Made by a program: the position numbers and the translations under genes. Positions 55,959 to 64,000 of a DNA stretch of 64,000 nt are shown here, one piece after another. The stretch lies in NCBI RefSeq assembly GCF_000296465.1, contig NZ_JH815205.1, forward strand, positions 572,759 through 636,758, given 5' to 3'. The first letter of the stretch is position 1; the number at the start of each line of letters is the position of its first letter. The notes under the pieces are model-generated. The model was given only the letters and a program-made list of their open reading frames with translations. It had not been told where the DNA came from and made no database searches. This DNA is from Barnesiella intestinihominis YIT 11860. GTDB lineage: Bacteria > Bacteroidota > Bacteroidia > Bacteroidales > Barnesiellaceae.

Positions 55959-56255
55959 CTATTCGTTCAAGAGTGAGATGCATTTATCGATTTCCCGCAC
56001 TAATCTGGCAAACCTGACTTTTGTTTCTTCGGTACTCGAACCATCTTGCCCCGCAACCGTCTTCGAGAGTTTCAAATTTCCATATCTTTTCTCCAACTCT
56101 TCGTACTTACTTTGCAAAGCTTGCATCTCTTGTTTCTGATGCATCAACTGCTCTTTCAAAATACCGTTTTCGTTCTCGAAAGCCTTACATAAATCACTCA
56201 TAGCATGAAACTTAGCAATCAGTGAATCTATTATGTCTTTCGAACTTCCGGCCAT
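55959..56255 (-). CDS. Small coiled-coil protein upstream of zapA (ZapB-like position)
   Basis: 98 aa, almost entirely helical. The coiled coil about 18-70 (FENENGILKEQLMHQKQEMQALQSKYEELEKRY) is the main feature. Bacteroidetes often carry such a gene just before zapA, and a role at the division ring is inferred from this pairing only; sequence alone does not show homology to E. coli ZapB. Confidence 0.6.
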   Translation of the reverse strand: MAGSSKDIIDSLIAKFHAMSDLCKAFENENGILKEQLMHQKQEMQALQSKYEELEKRYGNLKLSKTVAGQDGSSTEETKVRFARLVREIDKCISLLNE

Positions 56256-56275
56256 TATCCCACCAAATTTCTATA

Positions 56276-56283
56276 CAAATATA
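56276..56283 (-). promoter_or_regulatory. -7 promoter element for the zapB-like/zapA pair
   Basis: Minus strand TATATTTG, an exact TAnnTTTG match, 21-28 bp before the start. The plus-strand sequence around it shares CAAATATAGGTATTT with the end of the family B array at 18732. Confidence 0.5.
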
Positions 56284-56415
56284 GGTATTTCCCGCCAAAA
56301 GCTGTAACATCGACCCAATTATTTCTTTTTTTCTCTCTTTTATTACAAATTTTAAATTTATTTATCTCTTATCGCCATACAACGATATAGAAAGAAATCA
56401 ATCAAAAACAGCTGT

Positions 56416-57945
56416 TCAAAACTGGGAGTAAATGAAAGGAACCAGTTCGCTCGAACGCACCTGCAAAACAAAGAAGAGTACCAGCGCCAGAATAGCTGCC
56501 TTAACTACCAGCGGCGACCACGAAAGCTCGCGTTGCAGCCACTGCGACCAGCGATGCGGGGCAAAATGGAGCAGATAACCGACTACCAAAGCCACGAATA
56601 TAACGGCGTATCCCGACACGAAGGAGGGAATGGCTTCGGGACGGAAGTTGGTGAATATCTGGGTTAATATCTGTCCGGCAACATCAAGAGAAGGCGACCG
56701 AAAGAATATCCAGCCGGCGGCCACAACATGGAACGTGAGCAAAACATGAAAGAAATGGCGGATAATACCCGGGCGATCGTCTTTCGCCACAGGGAATATA
56801 CGCCGATAAACTTTATGGACAATCAACAAAACGCCATGCCAAGCACCCCATATCACAAAAAGCCACGAAGCTCCATGCCAAAGTCCACCCAGCACCATAG
56901 TTATGAACAAATTGAAATAGGTACGGATTTTGCCTCGACGATTCCCGCCCAAAGATATATAGAGATAGTCTCGCAACCAACTCGACAAAGAGATATGCCA
57001 GCGACGCCAGAACTCGGTAATAGAACCCGACTTATAGGGAGAATCGAAATTGATTTTAAAACGATACCCCATAAGCAAGGCTATGCCGATAGCCATATCG
57101 GAATAACCCGAAAAATCACAGTATATCTGCAAGGTATAGCCATAGACACCCATAAGATTCTCGAATCCGGTATAGAGCATGGGATTGTCAAAAATGCGGT
57201 CTACGAAATTGACACTAATGTAGTCGGAGATAACTACCTTTTTAATCAACCCGCACATGACGAGAAAAAGACCTTCGCCCAACAGCATAGGTGTAATCTC
57301 CAACGGACGGTGTATCTGAGGGACAAAGTCTTTCGCCCGAACTACGGGACCCGCCGCCAACGGAGGGAAAAACGAGAGGTAAAAAACATAATCTCTCAAA
57401 CTCGTCACCGGGGACATTTGCCGCCGATACACATCTATAATATAGCTCAACGAACGGAAAGTGAAAAAAGAGATACCGATGGGCAACACAATATCCAACG
57501 GCTCGAAAGGCTCACGGGTGAAATCGGCAATCGTACCCAGTAACAAGTTGGTGTATTTGAAATAACAGAGCATCCCCAAATTGACCGCCATGCTCATCAA
57601 AACGAAAAATCGACGCATCCATTTCCACGAAACCCAACCTAAAAGCCTCCCCAACGAATAGTCCGAAAGGGCGACGAAAAGCAACAACAGGAAACACAGC
57701 CCACTCGATTTATAATAGAAATAGAGAGAAAAAAGTATCACGAAGTAGATACGCAAAGTATCGCGCCTCGCCAACAACCTGTATATCCAGACAAATCCGA
57801 CGAAAAGAAACAGAAACAATCCGGTATTGAACATGAGCGGATTCTGCCCGTCATAAACGAATAAATCCACGACTTTCGATACGTCGATACTTTCCCAAAA
57901 GGAGATCGCACCGGTCTTTATATTATTGAGCCACTCTATCCACAT
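56416..57945 (-). CDS. MBOAT family O-acyltransferase (AlgI/DltB-like)
   Basis: 509 aa, about ten membrane helices. The MBOAT hallmarks are EFWRRWHISLSSWLRDYLYISLGG (311-334) and GGLWHGASW (353-361), in which H357 is the catalytic histidine. It moves acyl, usually acetyl, groups across the inner membrane to a partner that places them on an extracytoplasmic glycan. Its start overlaps the SGNH gene by 23 bp. With two SGNH hydrolases upstream it makes up an AlgI-AlgJ/X-like or PatA-PatB-like acetylation operon; the glycan target is unknown. Confidence 0.9.
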   Translation of the reverse strand: MWIEWLNNIKTGAISFWESIDVSKVVDLFVYDGQNPLMFNTGLFLFLFVGFVWIYRLLARRDTLRIYFVILFSLYFYYKSSGLCFLLLLFVALSDYSLGRLLGWVSWKWMRRFFVLMSMAVNLGMLCYFKYTNLLLGTIADFTREPFEPLDIVLPIGISFFTFRSLSYIIDVYRRQMSPVTSLRDYVFYLSFFPPLAAGPVVRAKDFVPQIHRPLEITPMLLGEGLFLVMCGLIKKVVISDYISVNFVDRIFDNPMLYTGFENLMGVYGYTLQIYCDFSGYSDMAIGIALLMGYRFKINFDSPYKSGSITEFWRRWHISLSSWLRDYLYISLGGNRRGKIRTYFNLFITMVLGGLWHGASWLFVIWGAWHGVLLIVHKVYRRIFPVAKDDRPGIIRHFFHVLLTFHVVAAGWIFFRSPSLDVAGQILTQIFTNFRPEAIPSFVSGYAVIFVALVVGYLLHFAPHRWSQWLQRELSWSPLVVKAAILALVLFFVLQVRSSELVPFIYSQF

Positions 57946-59191
57946 ATTCCTGATAAGCTTTCATAAGAGCACGATACAACATTTCGCCCTGCACCCGATA
58001 GCCCGTCTCGGTGCAATGGGTACGGTCATAGGCCATGAACCCGGCCTTCCGCCATTGCGAGGACGAACCTTCGCCTCCGGCAATTTCGTACCAATCCCAA
58101 CAAGCCAGCCGATGCTCCACCGCATAGGAACGAATCGTTTCCCGAACGAGCTTTACCCGAGCATTCGGCGTATAATAAACTCTACGTTTTTTATTTACGC
58201 GACGCACCCGACGCCGAGCACATTCGGCCGGAGTAGTCAGCAAAATTTGAGCCTGCGGACAATCTTTTCGCAAAGACGAAACGACGGTATCGATCTGTTT
58301 ATATAACTCGTCGCGGGTCAAAGAGGTGGAAAACGACTCATTCGTACCCAACGACAAAACAATAAGCGACGGCGAGAGTGCTGCCACCTGCTCGGAAAAG
58401 CCGGGAATGGCAGCATAACTACTGTAAAAAGCCCCGTTGTTACCGATAGTGTGATAAAGAATTCCGCTCTCACCGGTTTCAAGGCTCGCTCCATAAATGG
58501 CCAAAGGCGTCTCTTTCGAGACGGCTTCTCCCGTAAGATGAACGCTACACACGGACTCCTCCCACGAAAAATGGGTCAAAAAAGGTAATAGGGTTTCTCC
58601 CTCGACCAAAAAAGGTTCTGAAATTACTCCCGGAAAAGAGTCGACCGGCGCATGGAACAAACGAACTTTCTTGAAACCGGCACAGTCATCGGTCTTACTA
58701 AGCGTGGAAACCGTCAAATCAATGCGACCGTTACGGGGTACAATAGCTATACCGCCTACTCCCGGTGTATAGTTACTATACTTCCGCCCTACACAACGAG
58801 AAAAATTCCAACTTCCGTCCGCCACGACCGAATAATCTCTCGGTTCATTGGTCTTCGCTAACTTCAAAGGAACGACCAACCCACGCCCTGCATCCCCGAA
58901 CCTTCGCTGCAACGGTAATCGGACAGCCTCGGTGAGAAACCCTGCCTGAACATGCGAATCGCCGATATGAACCATCGCCACTACCCGAGGAACAGTATCC
59001 GTGTCGTTCTGCAACCGTACCATTCCATCGAACAGAGCCGACCAATCGGCATCGTTAAACTCGATAACGTTTTTCTCTTTTTTCAAAAAAGAGGGTACAG
59101 TAACCGTGTCGCCTGTCAGCTGTGCACAAAGTTGCACTGCCAGCACTGCGACAACGAAGAAAAACCCTATTACCGACAAACGAAATTTCAT
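57923..59191 (-). CDS. SGNH/GDSL hydrolase, acetylation-operon partner 1
   Basis: 422 aa. N-terminal hydrophobic signal/anchor (FFFVVAVLAVQLCAQL). Block I is HIGDSHVQAGF, with S79 the probable nucleophile; a middle block follows around LVVLSLGTNESF; block V is DRTHCTETGYRV, giving the Asp-His pair. In AlgJ/AlgX- and PatB-type proteins this fold transfers acetyl from the membrane MBOAT to sugar. It overlaps the next gene by 23 bp and the previous one by 4 bp, so the three are tightly coupled. Confidence 0.82.
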   Translation of the reverse strand: MKFRLSVIGFFFVVAVLAVQLCAQLTGDTVTVPSFLKKEKNVIEFNDADWSALFDGMVRLQNDTDTVPRVVAMVHIGDSHVQAGFLTEAVRLPLQRRFGDAGRGLVVPLKLAKTNEPRDYSVVADGSWNFSRCVGRKYSNYTPGVGGIAIVPRNGRIDLTVSTLSKTDDCAGFKKVRLFHAPVDSFPGVISEPFLVEGETLLPFLTHFSWEESVCSVHLTGEAVSKETPLAIYGASLETGESGILYHTIGNNGAFYSSYAAIPGFSEQVAALSPSLIVLSLGTNESFSTSLTRDELYKQIDTVVSSLRKDCPQAQILLTTPAECARRRVRRVNKKRRVYYTPNARVKLVRETIRSYAVEHRLACWDWYEIAGGEGSSSQWRKAGFMAYDRTHCTETGYRVQGEMLYRALMKAYQEYVDRVAQ

Positions 59192-60693
59192 AAGCCTTCC
59201 CGATTCATTTCATACTCCAACGACTTGACAAACTCGGTCGCCAATCGTTTACCGCCTTTATGGTTAATGTGCGTATAGTCTTTATTCGCCTGCCCGTTAG
59301 CGACATAATCGAGCATCCCGTTGTGCCCTCCCATCGCCTCGTATGTATCCCAAAAAACGACACCAGCACTTCGTGCCGCACGACGTTGCGCTTCGGAAAG
59401 AGCGACTACCGCCGGCATCGTAACGAAAGCCCCGTTCGCTTTGCGACTGCGATCACCTACTCCCATCAATATAATATCGGTATGCGGATAGCACTCCCGC
59501 AAGTGACGAATGACTTCTGTCATCTTACGGGCATAAGACCCGTAATGCAAAATTTCGGGAGTCATCACATTCAGTCCGTATTGCAACACAATGGCATCGT
59601 AGGGAACGATACTATCCATCTGAACCACCCTTTCCCGGGACAACGCCCCGAGCGAAAGACCCGAATAACCACGAGTCGATATATTATCGACAGCAATGCC
59701 CTGCACATCGTCCAGCCACACGCCTATGGCTGCAAATCCCGGTGTATTTCCCACCCTTACTTGAAAACGTGGGGTTTGCCCCTCTACCGCCAAAGATTGA
59801 ACCTCATGAGAACCCGCAACGGGAAAAACCTGCCATTCGCCATCGGCTATTTTCAACTCGACCGAGCAATCCTGCCGGGCGATAAATACGAACCGAGACA
59901 GTGCCCAACTATCGGCATGTTCTATTTTCGTAGTTCCTCTATATTGAGCCGTAGCACCCTCCAACGGTACGAAATACTGCTGCTGCAAAGTCATGACCTT
60001 CCAGTCGACTTCTTTGGGTTTCAATACACTATGCACTTCCCAACCTTCGCCCGACTGTACGACCGACCGACGAAATCCGGGAAAATCGGAATGCATAGAC
60101 ACGTATCCCACACCACTCCCACCATACCGGGATTGCAACAAACTTCGCACGTCTTGCGTGAATATATCGGCCTCGATAAACGAATCGCCCAAAAATGCCA
60201 AACGCACGGGACGTCCCAATGAGGCTCGTTCCTTCAAGGACGAGAGAAGATGAGACAAACCATTTTTCCCCGGCGAGAAATCTTCGAACAAAACCACATC
60301 GCCGTCCCGTCGGGGAAGATTCCCGACCTCTGCCGTATCGGACGAAATATTCGTTACGAGAAGAGTGTCGGCTGTTTCTTGTACCCTTATCGTATCGGGC
60401 ACGACTTGTCGATTTTGCGGTTCATCTTTCTCCACAGAGGAAAGAGAGTCCCCCCCCTCGTTCAACCACTCCGTTCCCTCCTCCTGCCACTCTGCATCAC
60501 CCGGCAAATCCAAATCTTGCTCATCGACACGGATATCGGAAAAGAGATCGACAGGTTTCGTCGCGAATCCACCCCACTCCAAAACAGGCAACTGAGTCAG
60601 GAGAAACAGAAAAACGAGAGAGAGCACCAACAGAGCAACCACATGCCCGTCTTTGTATTTAGAGGAATTATTCCCTTGCTTTTTATTCTTCAC
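59188..60693 (-). CDS. SGNH/GDSL-like hydrolase, acetylation-operon partner 2
   Basis: 501 aa. An N-terminal membrane helix (about 18-38; VALLVLSLVFLFLLTQLPVL) follows a basic start, and then comes a Glu/Asp-rich linker (about 50-130). Block I is FLGDSFIEADIF; block V is DYTHINHKGGKRLA, with the Asp/His pair. It is larger than partner 1. Its ATG-TGA junction overlaps the next gene by 4 bp (59188-59191), so it heads the operon. The promoter lies in family B-type repeat DNA upstream. Confidence 0.8.
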   Translation of the reverse strand: MKNKKQGNNSSKYKDGHVVALLVLSLVFLFLLTQLPVLEWGGFATKPVDLFSDIRVDEQDLDLPGDAEWQEEGTEWLNEGGDSLSSVEKDEPQNRQVVPDTIRVQETADTLLVTNISSDTAEVGNLPRRDGDVVLFEDFSPGKNGLSHLLSSLKERASLGRPVRLAFLGDSFIEADIFTQDVRSLLQSRYGGSGVGYVSMHSDFPGFRRSVVQSGEGWEVHSVLKPKEVDWKVMTLQQQYFVPLEGATAQYRGTTKIEHADSWALSRFVFIARQDCSVELKIADGEWQVFPVAGSHEVQSLAVEGQTPRFQVRVGNTPGFAAIGVWLDDVQGIAVDNISTRGYSGLSLGALSRERVVQMDSIVPYDAIVLQYGLNVMTPEILHYGSYARKMTEVIRHLRECYPHTDIILMGVGDRSRKANGAFVTMPAVVALSEAQRRAARSAGVVFWDTYEAMGGHNGMLDYVANGQANKDYTHINHKGGKRLATEFVKSLEYEMNREGL

Positions 60694-60715
60694 TTCGGCT
60701 ATTCAAATGAGACTA

Positions 60716-60870
60716 CAAAAATAGAGAAAGGAGAGTGGAGAAAAAAGAACTCGCCCTATTTTTCTACCAAGCTACCTTCCATTTCCGCATTTCACACAAA
60801 AATAGGGAAAGATTTATATCTACGAACGATTCCTTCCAAATTTCACTCGTCCCATTCACATTTCTTACAG
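60716..60870 (-). repeat. Family B-like repeat, two units, with operon promoter
   Basis: Two CAAAAATAG-GAAAG starts at 60716 and 60797, 81 bp apart, matching the family B period. Read on the minus strand the first unit gives TATTTTTG (60716-60723), about 23 bp before the start of the SGNH-SGNH-MBOAT operon. The second unit is more diverged. Confidence 0.5.
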
Positions 60871-60912
60871 TTCTCTCCCTCCTCATGATTTTTTCAAGAA
60901 ACAACTATCCTA

Positions 60913-60944
60913 TTTGCTTTTTTCAGATTTTTTTTCTAATTTAG
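60913..60944 (+). promoter_or_regulatory. Promoter of cls
   Basis: TTTG (60913-60916), 20-base spacer, TAATTTAG (60937-60944), one base from consensus. The ATG at 60953 is only 8 bp after the -7 box, so the transcript would be nearly leaderless. Confidence 0.45.
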
Positions 60945-60952
60945 CTTTCGGA

Positions 60953-62398
60953 ATGTTGACACTCGCCCTATTACCGCCTATCAACGACTGGGTATACATC
61001 GTGGTCTATACGATATATGCCATTACCATACTGGGTACGATCGTGATAATCATCACAGAGAATCGCAATCCGGTAAAAAGTTTGGCATGGGTACTCGTAT
61101 TGGCATTTCTTCCCATCGTAGGATTGGTTTTCTATATTTTTTTCGGGCAGAATTTCAAGGCGAAAAGAATGGTTTCCCGACGCATAAAGAGGAAATTACG
61201 AAAGCGGGATTATCATTCGATCGTCAATATCGACAGTCTTCCACTGAACGAGGAGAGCAAGCAAGAGATAAGATTGTGCCACAGTTTGTGCAGTGTACCG
61301 TATTATTCGGGAAGCCACGTGAAGATATTCACTTCGGGAGAAGACAAATTCAAACACTACCTGCAAGATTTGGAGATTGCCCAAGAGTATATCCATATCC
61401 AATATTACATCTTCGAGGACGATAAACTCGGCAACCGAGTCAAGGAGGTTTTGCTTCGATGCGCCCGCCGAGGCATACAAATAAGAATCCTATACGACGA
61501 TGTGGGTTGTTGGTCGGTGAAAAAACGATTTTTCAAAGAGATGCAGGATGCAGGAATCGCCGTACGTCCTTTCCTTGAAATCACGTTTCCCCAACTCGCC
61601 AGCCGAATCAATTACCGGAACCACCGCAAAATAACGGTCATCGATGGAAAAATAGGCTACATAGGAGGCATGAATATCGCCGACCGCTATGTCGAAGGGA
61701 CCAAATGGGGAACGTGGCGCGACACACATTTGCGCATCGAGGGGCCTGCGGTAAGAGGATTACAATTGTTGTTCGCCGTCGATTGGAGCTACGAATGCAA
61801 AGAGGTTCTTTCGGATTCCCGATTTTTTCCACCGGTAGCAGACAAAGGGAAAAGCGGCATACAAATCGCTCCGGGCGGCCCCATAGGGGAATGGTCGAAC
61901 ATCGCCATGCTTTTCTTGAAAGCGATTACCAATGCTAAAAAAAACGTATATATACAAACGCCTTATTTCCTGCCTACCGAAAGTTTGGTGAAAGCCTTGC
62001 AAACCGCAGCTCTCGCCAAAGTGGACGTGCGGCTAATGATACCGGAACGGTCGGACTCGACGGTATTGCGTTTTGCATCGTTTTCTTACATAACGGAAAT
62101 GTTACGCGCCGGGGTAAAAGTTTACTTTTACCAACCGGGCATACTTCATTCCAAGACGATCATCATAGACGACGAGTTATGTTCGGTAGGCTCTACCAAC
62201 TTCGACTTTCGCAGCTTCGAACACAATTTCGAAGCCAACGCTTTCATTTATGACCGAGAGGTCAACAGTGAAATGAAACGTATTTTCTTGGAGGACCAGC
62301 AACAATGTCGTCGCATTATCCAACACTATTGGCGACACCGTCCCCTCTATCAAAAAGGGATAGAGTCTATCATGAGGTTATTGAGCCCTGTATTATAA
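60953..62398 (+). CDS. cls: Cardiolipin synthase
   Basis: 481 aa from the ATG at 60953, the first ATG in the frame (an earlier TTG at 60914 lies within the promoter). Two N-terminal membrane helices (about 12-37 and 44-65) precede two phospholipase D HKD motifs: NHRKITVIDG (H224, K226, D231) and LHSKTIIIDD (H399, K401, D406). It joins two phosphatidylglycerols into cardiolipin and glycerol at the inner membrane. Its last 6 bp overlap the convergent helicase gene. Confidence 0.94.
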   Translation: MLTLALLPPINDWVYIVVYTIYAITILGTIVIIITENRNPVKSLAWVLVLAFLPIVGLVFYIFFGQNFKAKRMVSRRIKRKLRKRDYHSIVNIDSLPLNEESKQEIRLCHSLCSVPYYSGSHVKIFTSGEDKFKHYLQDLEIAQEYIHIQYYIFEDDKLGNRVKEVLLRCARRGIQIRILYDDVGCWSVKKRFFKEMQDAGIAVRPFLEITFPQLASRINYRNHRKITVIDGKIGYIGGMNIADRYVEGTKWGTWRDTHLRIEGPAVRGLQLLFAVDWSYECKEVLSDSRFFPPVADKGKSGIQIAPGGPIGEWSNIAMLFLKAITNAKKNVYIQTPYFLPTESLVKALQTAALAKVDVRLMIPERSDSTVLRFASFSYITEMLRAGVKVYFYQPGILHSKTIIIDDELCSVGSTNFDFRSFEHNFEANAFIYDREVNSEMKRIFLEDQQQCRRIIQHYWRHRPLYQKGIESIMRLLSPVL

Positions 62399-63820
62399 AG
62401 ACGACTCCCGAAACTCTTCGCTCATATTGACCAGCCATATCTTCTCGGTCGCCCGGGTGAAAGCCGTATAAAGCCAACGATAGAAATCGAGCGAAACCGC
62501 ACCCTGAGGGATATACCCCATATCGACATAGACATGTTTCCACTGACCGCCTTGCGCTTTGTGACAAGTTACCCCATAGGCATATTTTACTTGCAAAGCG
62601 TTGAACCACGGATCGGTTTTCAGCCGTTTCATTTTTTCTCTCTTTGTCGTAACGTCATAATAGTCGGCCAAGACTTGCGCAAAAAGAGTCTCCTGCTGTT
62701 CCCTTGTCAGAGAAGGGGACTCACTGGTAAGGGTATCCAATAGAATCTTAGCTTCCATCTCGACTTCCAAATCGGGGAAATAAAGCTGTACATCGGCAAA
62801 GCAGAAACCATACATATCGGTACGTTTAAGTACTCGCACGACACGGGCCACATCGCCGTTAGCGATGAAATCGACCTCTTTATAGTCCTTTCCCCAGAAA
62901 TAGTTATTCTTGGCGACCAACAACAGATCGCCTGCGGTAAGCTCCTCTTCCCGATAGAGTATCTGGTTACGAATCCCCTGATTGAATATATTGGCCCGTT
63001 TATTGGAACGAGTGACGACAATCGTTTCGTCGAGTCCGACACGGTCGTAAGAGTCGGATATACGTTCTACCAAATACTCTCCGCTAAGAGCCTCGACATC
63101 GGGAAACCCATTCACCCGCAAGCAGGGTCGGGGCAATGGCGCTTCTTCCATACATTCCCGCAAACGGGTGGCATTATAGAGGATTCCCGATTCGGCAGCC
63201 TGCCGAGCGACCTCCCGCAATTCATATTCCACGACATTCAATCCGTAACCGCCCATAACGGCGGCATCCAAAGCCGGACTACGCTCCTGACCCACCGGAG
63301 GCAGCTGTGCAGTATCGCCCAACAAAATCAACCGACAATGCTCGCCTGAATAGACATACTCGACCAAATCGTCGAGCAGCCTCCCGGAACCGTAAACCGC
63401 CCCTTCACCCACCGAGTTGGCAATCATGGAGGCCTCGTCGACAATAAACAGCGTGTGTTTCGCCAGATTTTCCCCGATAAGAAATCCTTCCATATCGGGC
63501 GAATAGCTCTTTTGCCGATATATCCTCCGATGAATCGTATAGGCCGAGTGACGAGCATACCGAGAAAACACCTTAGCCGCACGCCCCGTAGGAGCCAGCA
63601 ATACCACCTTGCTCTGCAACTGTGTCAATGCTTTTACCAAAGCTCCCACCAGTGAGGTTTTACCAGTTCCCGCATATCCCCGTAGCAGGAACAACGAGTC
63701 GTCCCGTCCGTCGAGGACAAAAGCGGCTAGCTGCTGCAACAACTCACTCTGTTCGCGATTCGGTTCGTACGGCAAACAACTTTCTATCTGTTGGACAAGC
63801 AGGTCGGTAATCATGTGCAA
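62393..63820 (-). CDS. RecD-like ATP-dependent DNA helicase
   Basis: 475 aa. Superfamily 1 helicase: Walker A GYAGTGKTSLV (48-58), a second motif LAPTGRAAKVFSR (75-87), the DEAS box at 128-131, and the C-terminal TCHKAQGGQW with the UvrD-like end YTAFTRATEKIWLVN. It lacks the long N-terminal part of RecD2, as is usual for the short Bacteroidetes form. Probably 5'-3' DNA unwinding in repair or recombination; partners unknown. A second Met two codons inside is an alternative start. Confidence 0.88.
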   Translation of the reverse strand: MHMITDLLVQQIESCLPYEPNREQSELLQQLAAFVLDGRDDSLFLLRGYAGTGKTSLVGALVKALTQLQSKVVLLAPTGRAAKVFSRYARHSAYTIHRRIYRQKSYSPDMEGFLIGENLAKHTLFIVDEASMIANSVGEGAVYGSGRLLDDLVEYVYSGEHCRLILLGDTAQLPPVGQERSPALDAAVMGGYGLNVVEYELREVARQAAESGILYNATRLRECMEEAPLPRPCLRVNGFPDVEALSGEYLVERISDSYDRVGLDETIVVTRSNKRANIFNQGIRNQILYREEELTAGDLLLVAKNNYFWGKDYKEVDFIANGDVARVVRVLKRTDMYGFCFADVQLYFPDLEVEMEAKILLDTLTSESPSLTREQQETLFAQVLADYYDVTTKREKMKRLKTDPWFNALQVKYAYGVTCHKAQGGQWKHVYVDMGYIPQGAVSLDFYRWLYTAFTRATEKIWLVNMSEEFRESSL

Positions 63821-63837
63821 TCGGTTAAAGCATACTG

Positions 63838-63845
63838 CAAAAATA
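63838..63845 (-). promoter_or_regulatory. -7 promoter element for the RecD-like helicase
   Basis: Minus strand TATTTTTG, an exact TAnnTTTG match, about 18 bp before the start. Confidence 0.4.
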
Positions 63846-63905
63846 ACGTTTCCCGGTTTCTTTACCTACATTTGTATAGGATAAAATACCAGAGTATTTT
63901 TGTAA

Positions 63906-64000
63906 GCATAGTCAAGCCGAAAATGTAATTTTCGCTTGCCTCTGCGCTCTCCTTTCACTATATTTGTAGAATATCGGAGGCGGTTCGGCATAGTCAAGCC
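63906..64000 (+). repeat. Family B promoter-bearing repeat, continuing past the window
   Basis: GCATAGTCAAGCC at 63906-63918 recurs at 63988-64000 (82-bp period), so a tandem array continues off the right edge. In between, CTTG, a 20-base spacer and TATATTTG form a plus-strand promoter. Its complement matches the array at 18563-18730 closely (ACTATGCCGAA..., GTGAAAGG-GAG-GCAGAG). Confidence 0.7.

Overview
The window looks like a chromosomal segment of a gut-type Bacteroidales bacterium. The grounds are the promoter pattern (TTTG, about 20 bases, then TAnnTTTG) before many genes, the gene order rimP-nusA-infB / cvpA-suf, the pairing of CBS-nadK with divergent pdxJ-tolQ-tolR-tonB, GldH- and DUF3256-type genes, and the absence of phage or plasmid functions. 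The species cannot be fixed from the sequence; Barnesiellaceae or Parabacteroides-like relatives are guesses. Most genes are housekeeping. The accessory signal lies in one compact operon and in the intergenic repeats.

Layout. 1-1117: end of a lipid A acyltransferase-like gene and a family 2 glycosyltransferase. 1127-8478 (minus): cvpA-sufB-[secreted repeat protein]-sufC-sufD-sufS, an Fe-S assembly operon carrying an unexpected surface-type gene. 8626-13346 (minus): rimP-nusA-infB. 13520-16803: a YgjP-like metallopeptidase, then a PadR regulator with a PspC membrane protein. 16886-21469: CBS protein and nadK on the minus strand; pdxJ and a TolQ/TolR/TonB set on the plus strand. 21933-22916: a PCMD-like secreted protein. 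23251-26895: a four-gene operon of a steroid 5-alpha-reductase family protein, an Old Yellow Enzyme family ene-reductase and two short-chain dehydrogenases. Together these are the enzyme types expected for reductive conversion of 3-oxo-delta-4 steroids or bile acids, and this is the most interesting system here.

27118-27316 is a candidate free-standing small RNA with promoter, hairpin and terminator. 27899-38742: fba, speA, truA, an acetyltransferase, lgt, an EamA transporter, a DUF3256 protein, asnS and a pseudouridine synthase with a low-complexity N-terminus. 39710-46121: purB, two tRNA-Val, one tRNA-Lys, a WalJ-like hydrolase, an RsmI-like methylase, an RsmF/RsmB-like RNA methyltransferase and a small coiled-coil protein. 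46409-51562: glgB, a lipoprotein and a Pit phosphate transporter. 52100-56255 (minus): a zapB-like/zapA pair, rny, a RicT-like PSP1 protein and gldH. 56416-60693 (minus): two SGNH hydrolases and an MBOAT acyltransferase, an O-acetylation-type operon. 60953-63820: cardiolipin synthase and a RecD-like helicase, convergent.

Two dispersed repeat families fill most of the gene-free DNA. Family A (at least nine copies) is built of branched-hairpin modules with interchangeable inner hairpins and sits mostly downstream of genes. One copy is split by a 195-bp element with terminal inverted repeats and a likely 5-bp target duplication. Family B (about 82-87 bp units, sometimes in tandem) carries a full Bacteroidetes-type promoter and lies upstream of several genes.
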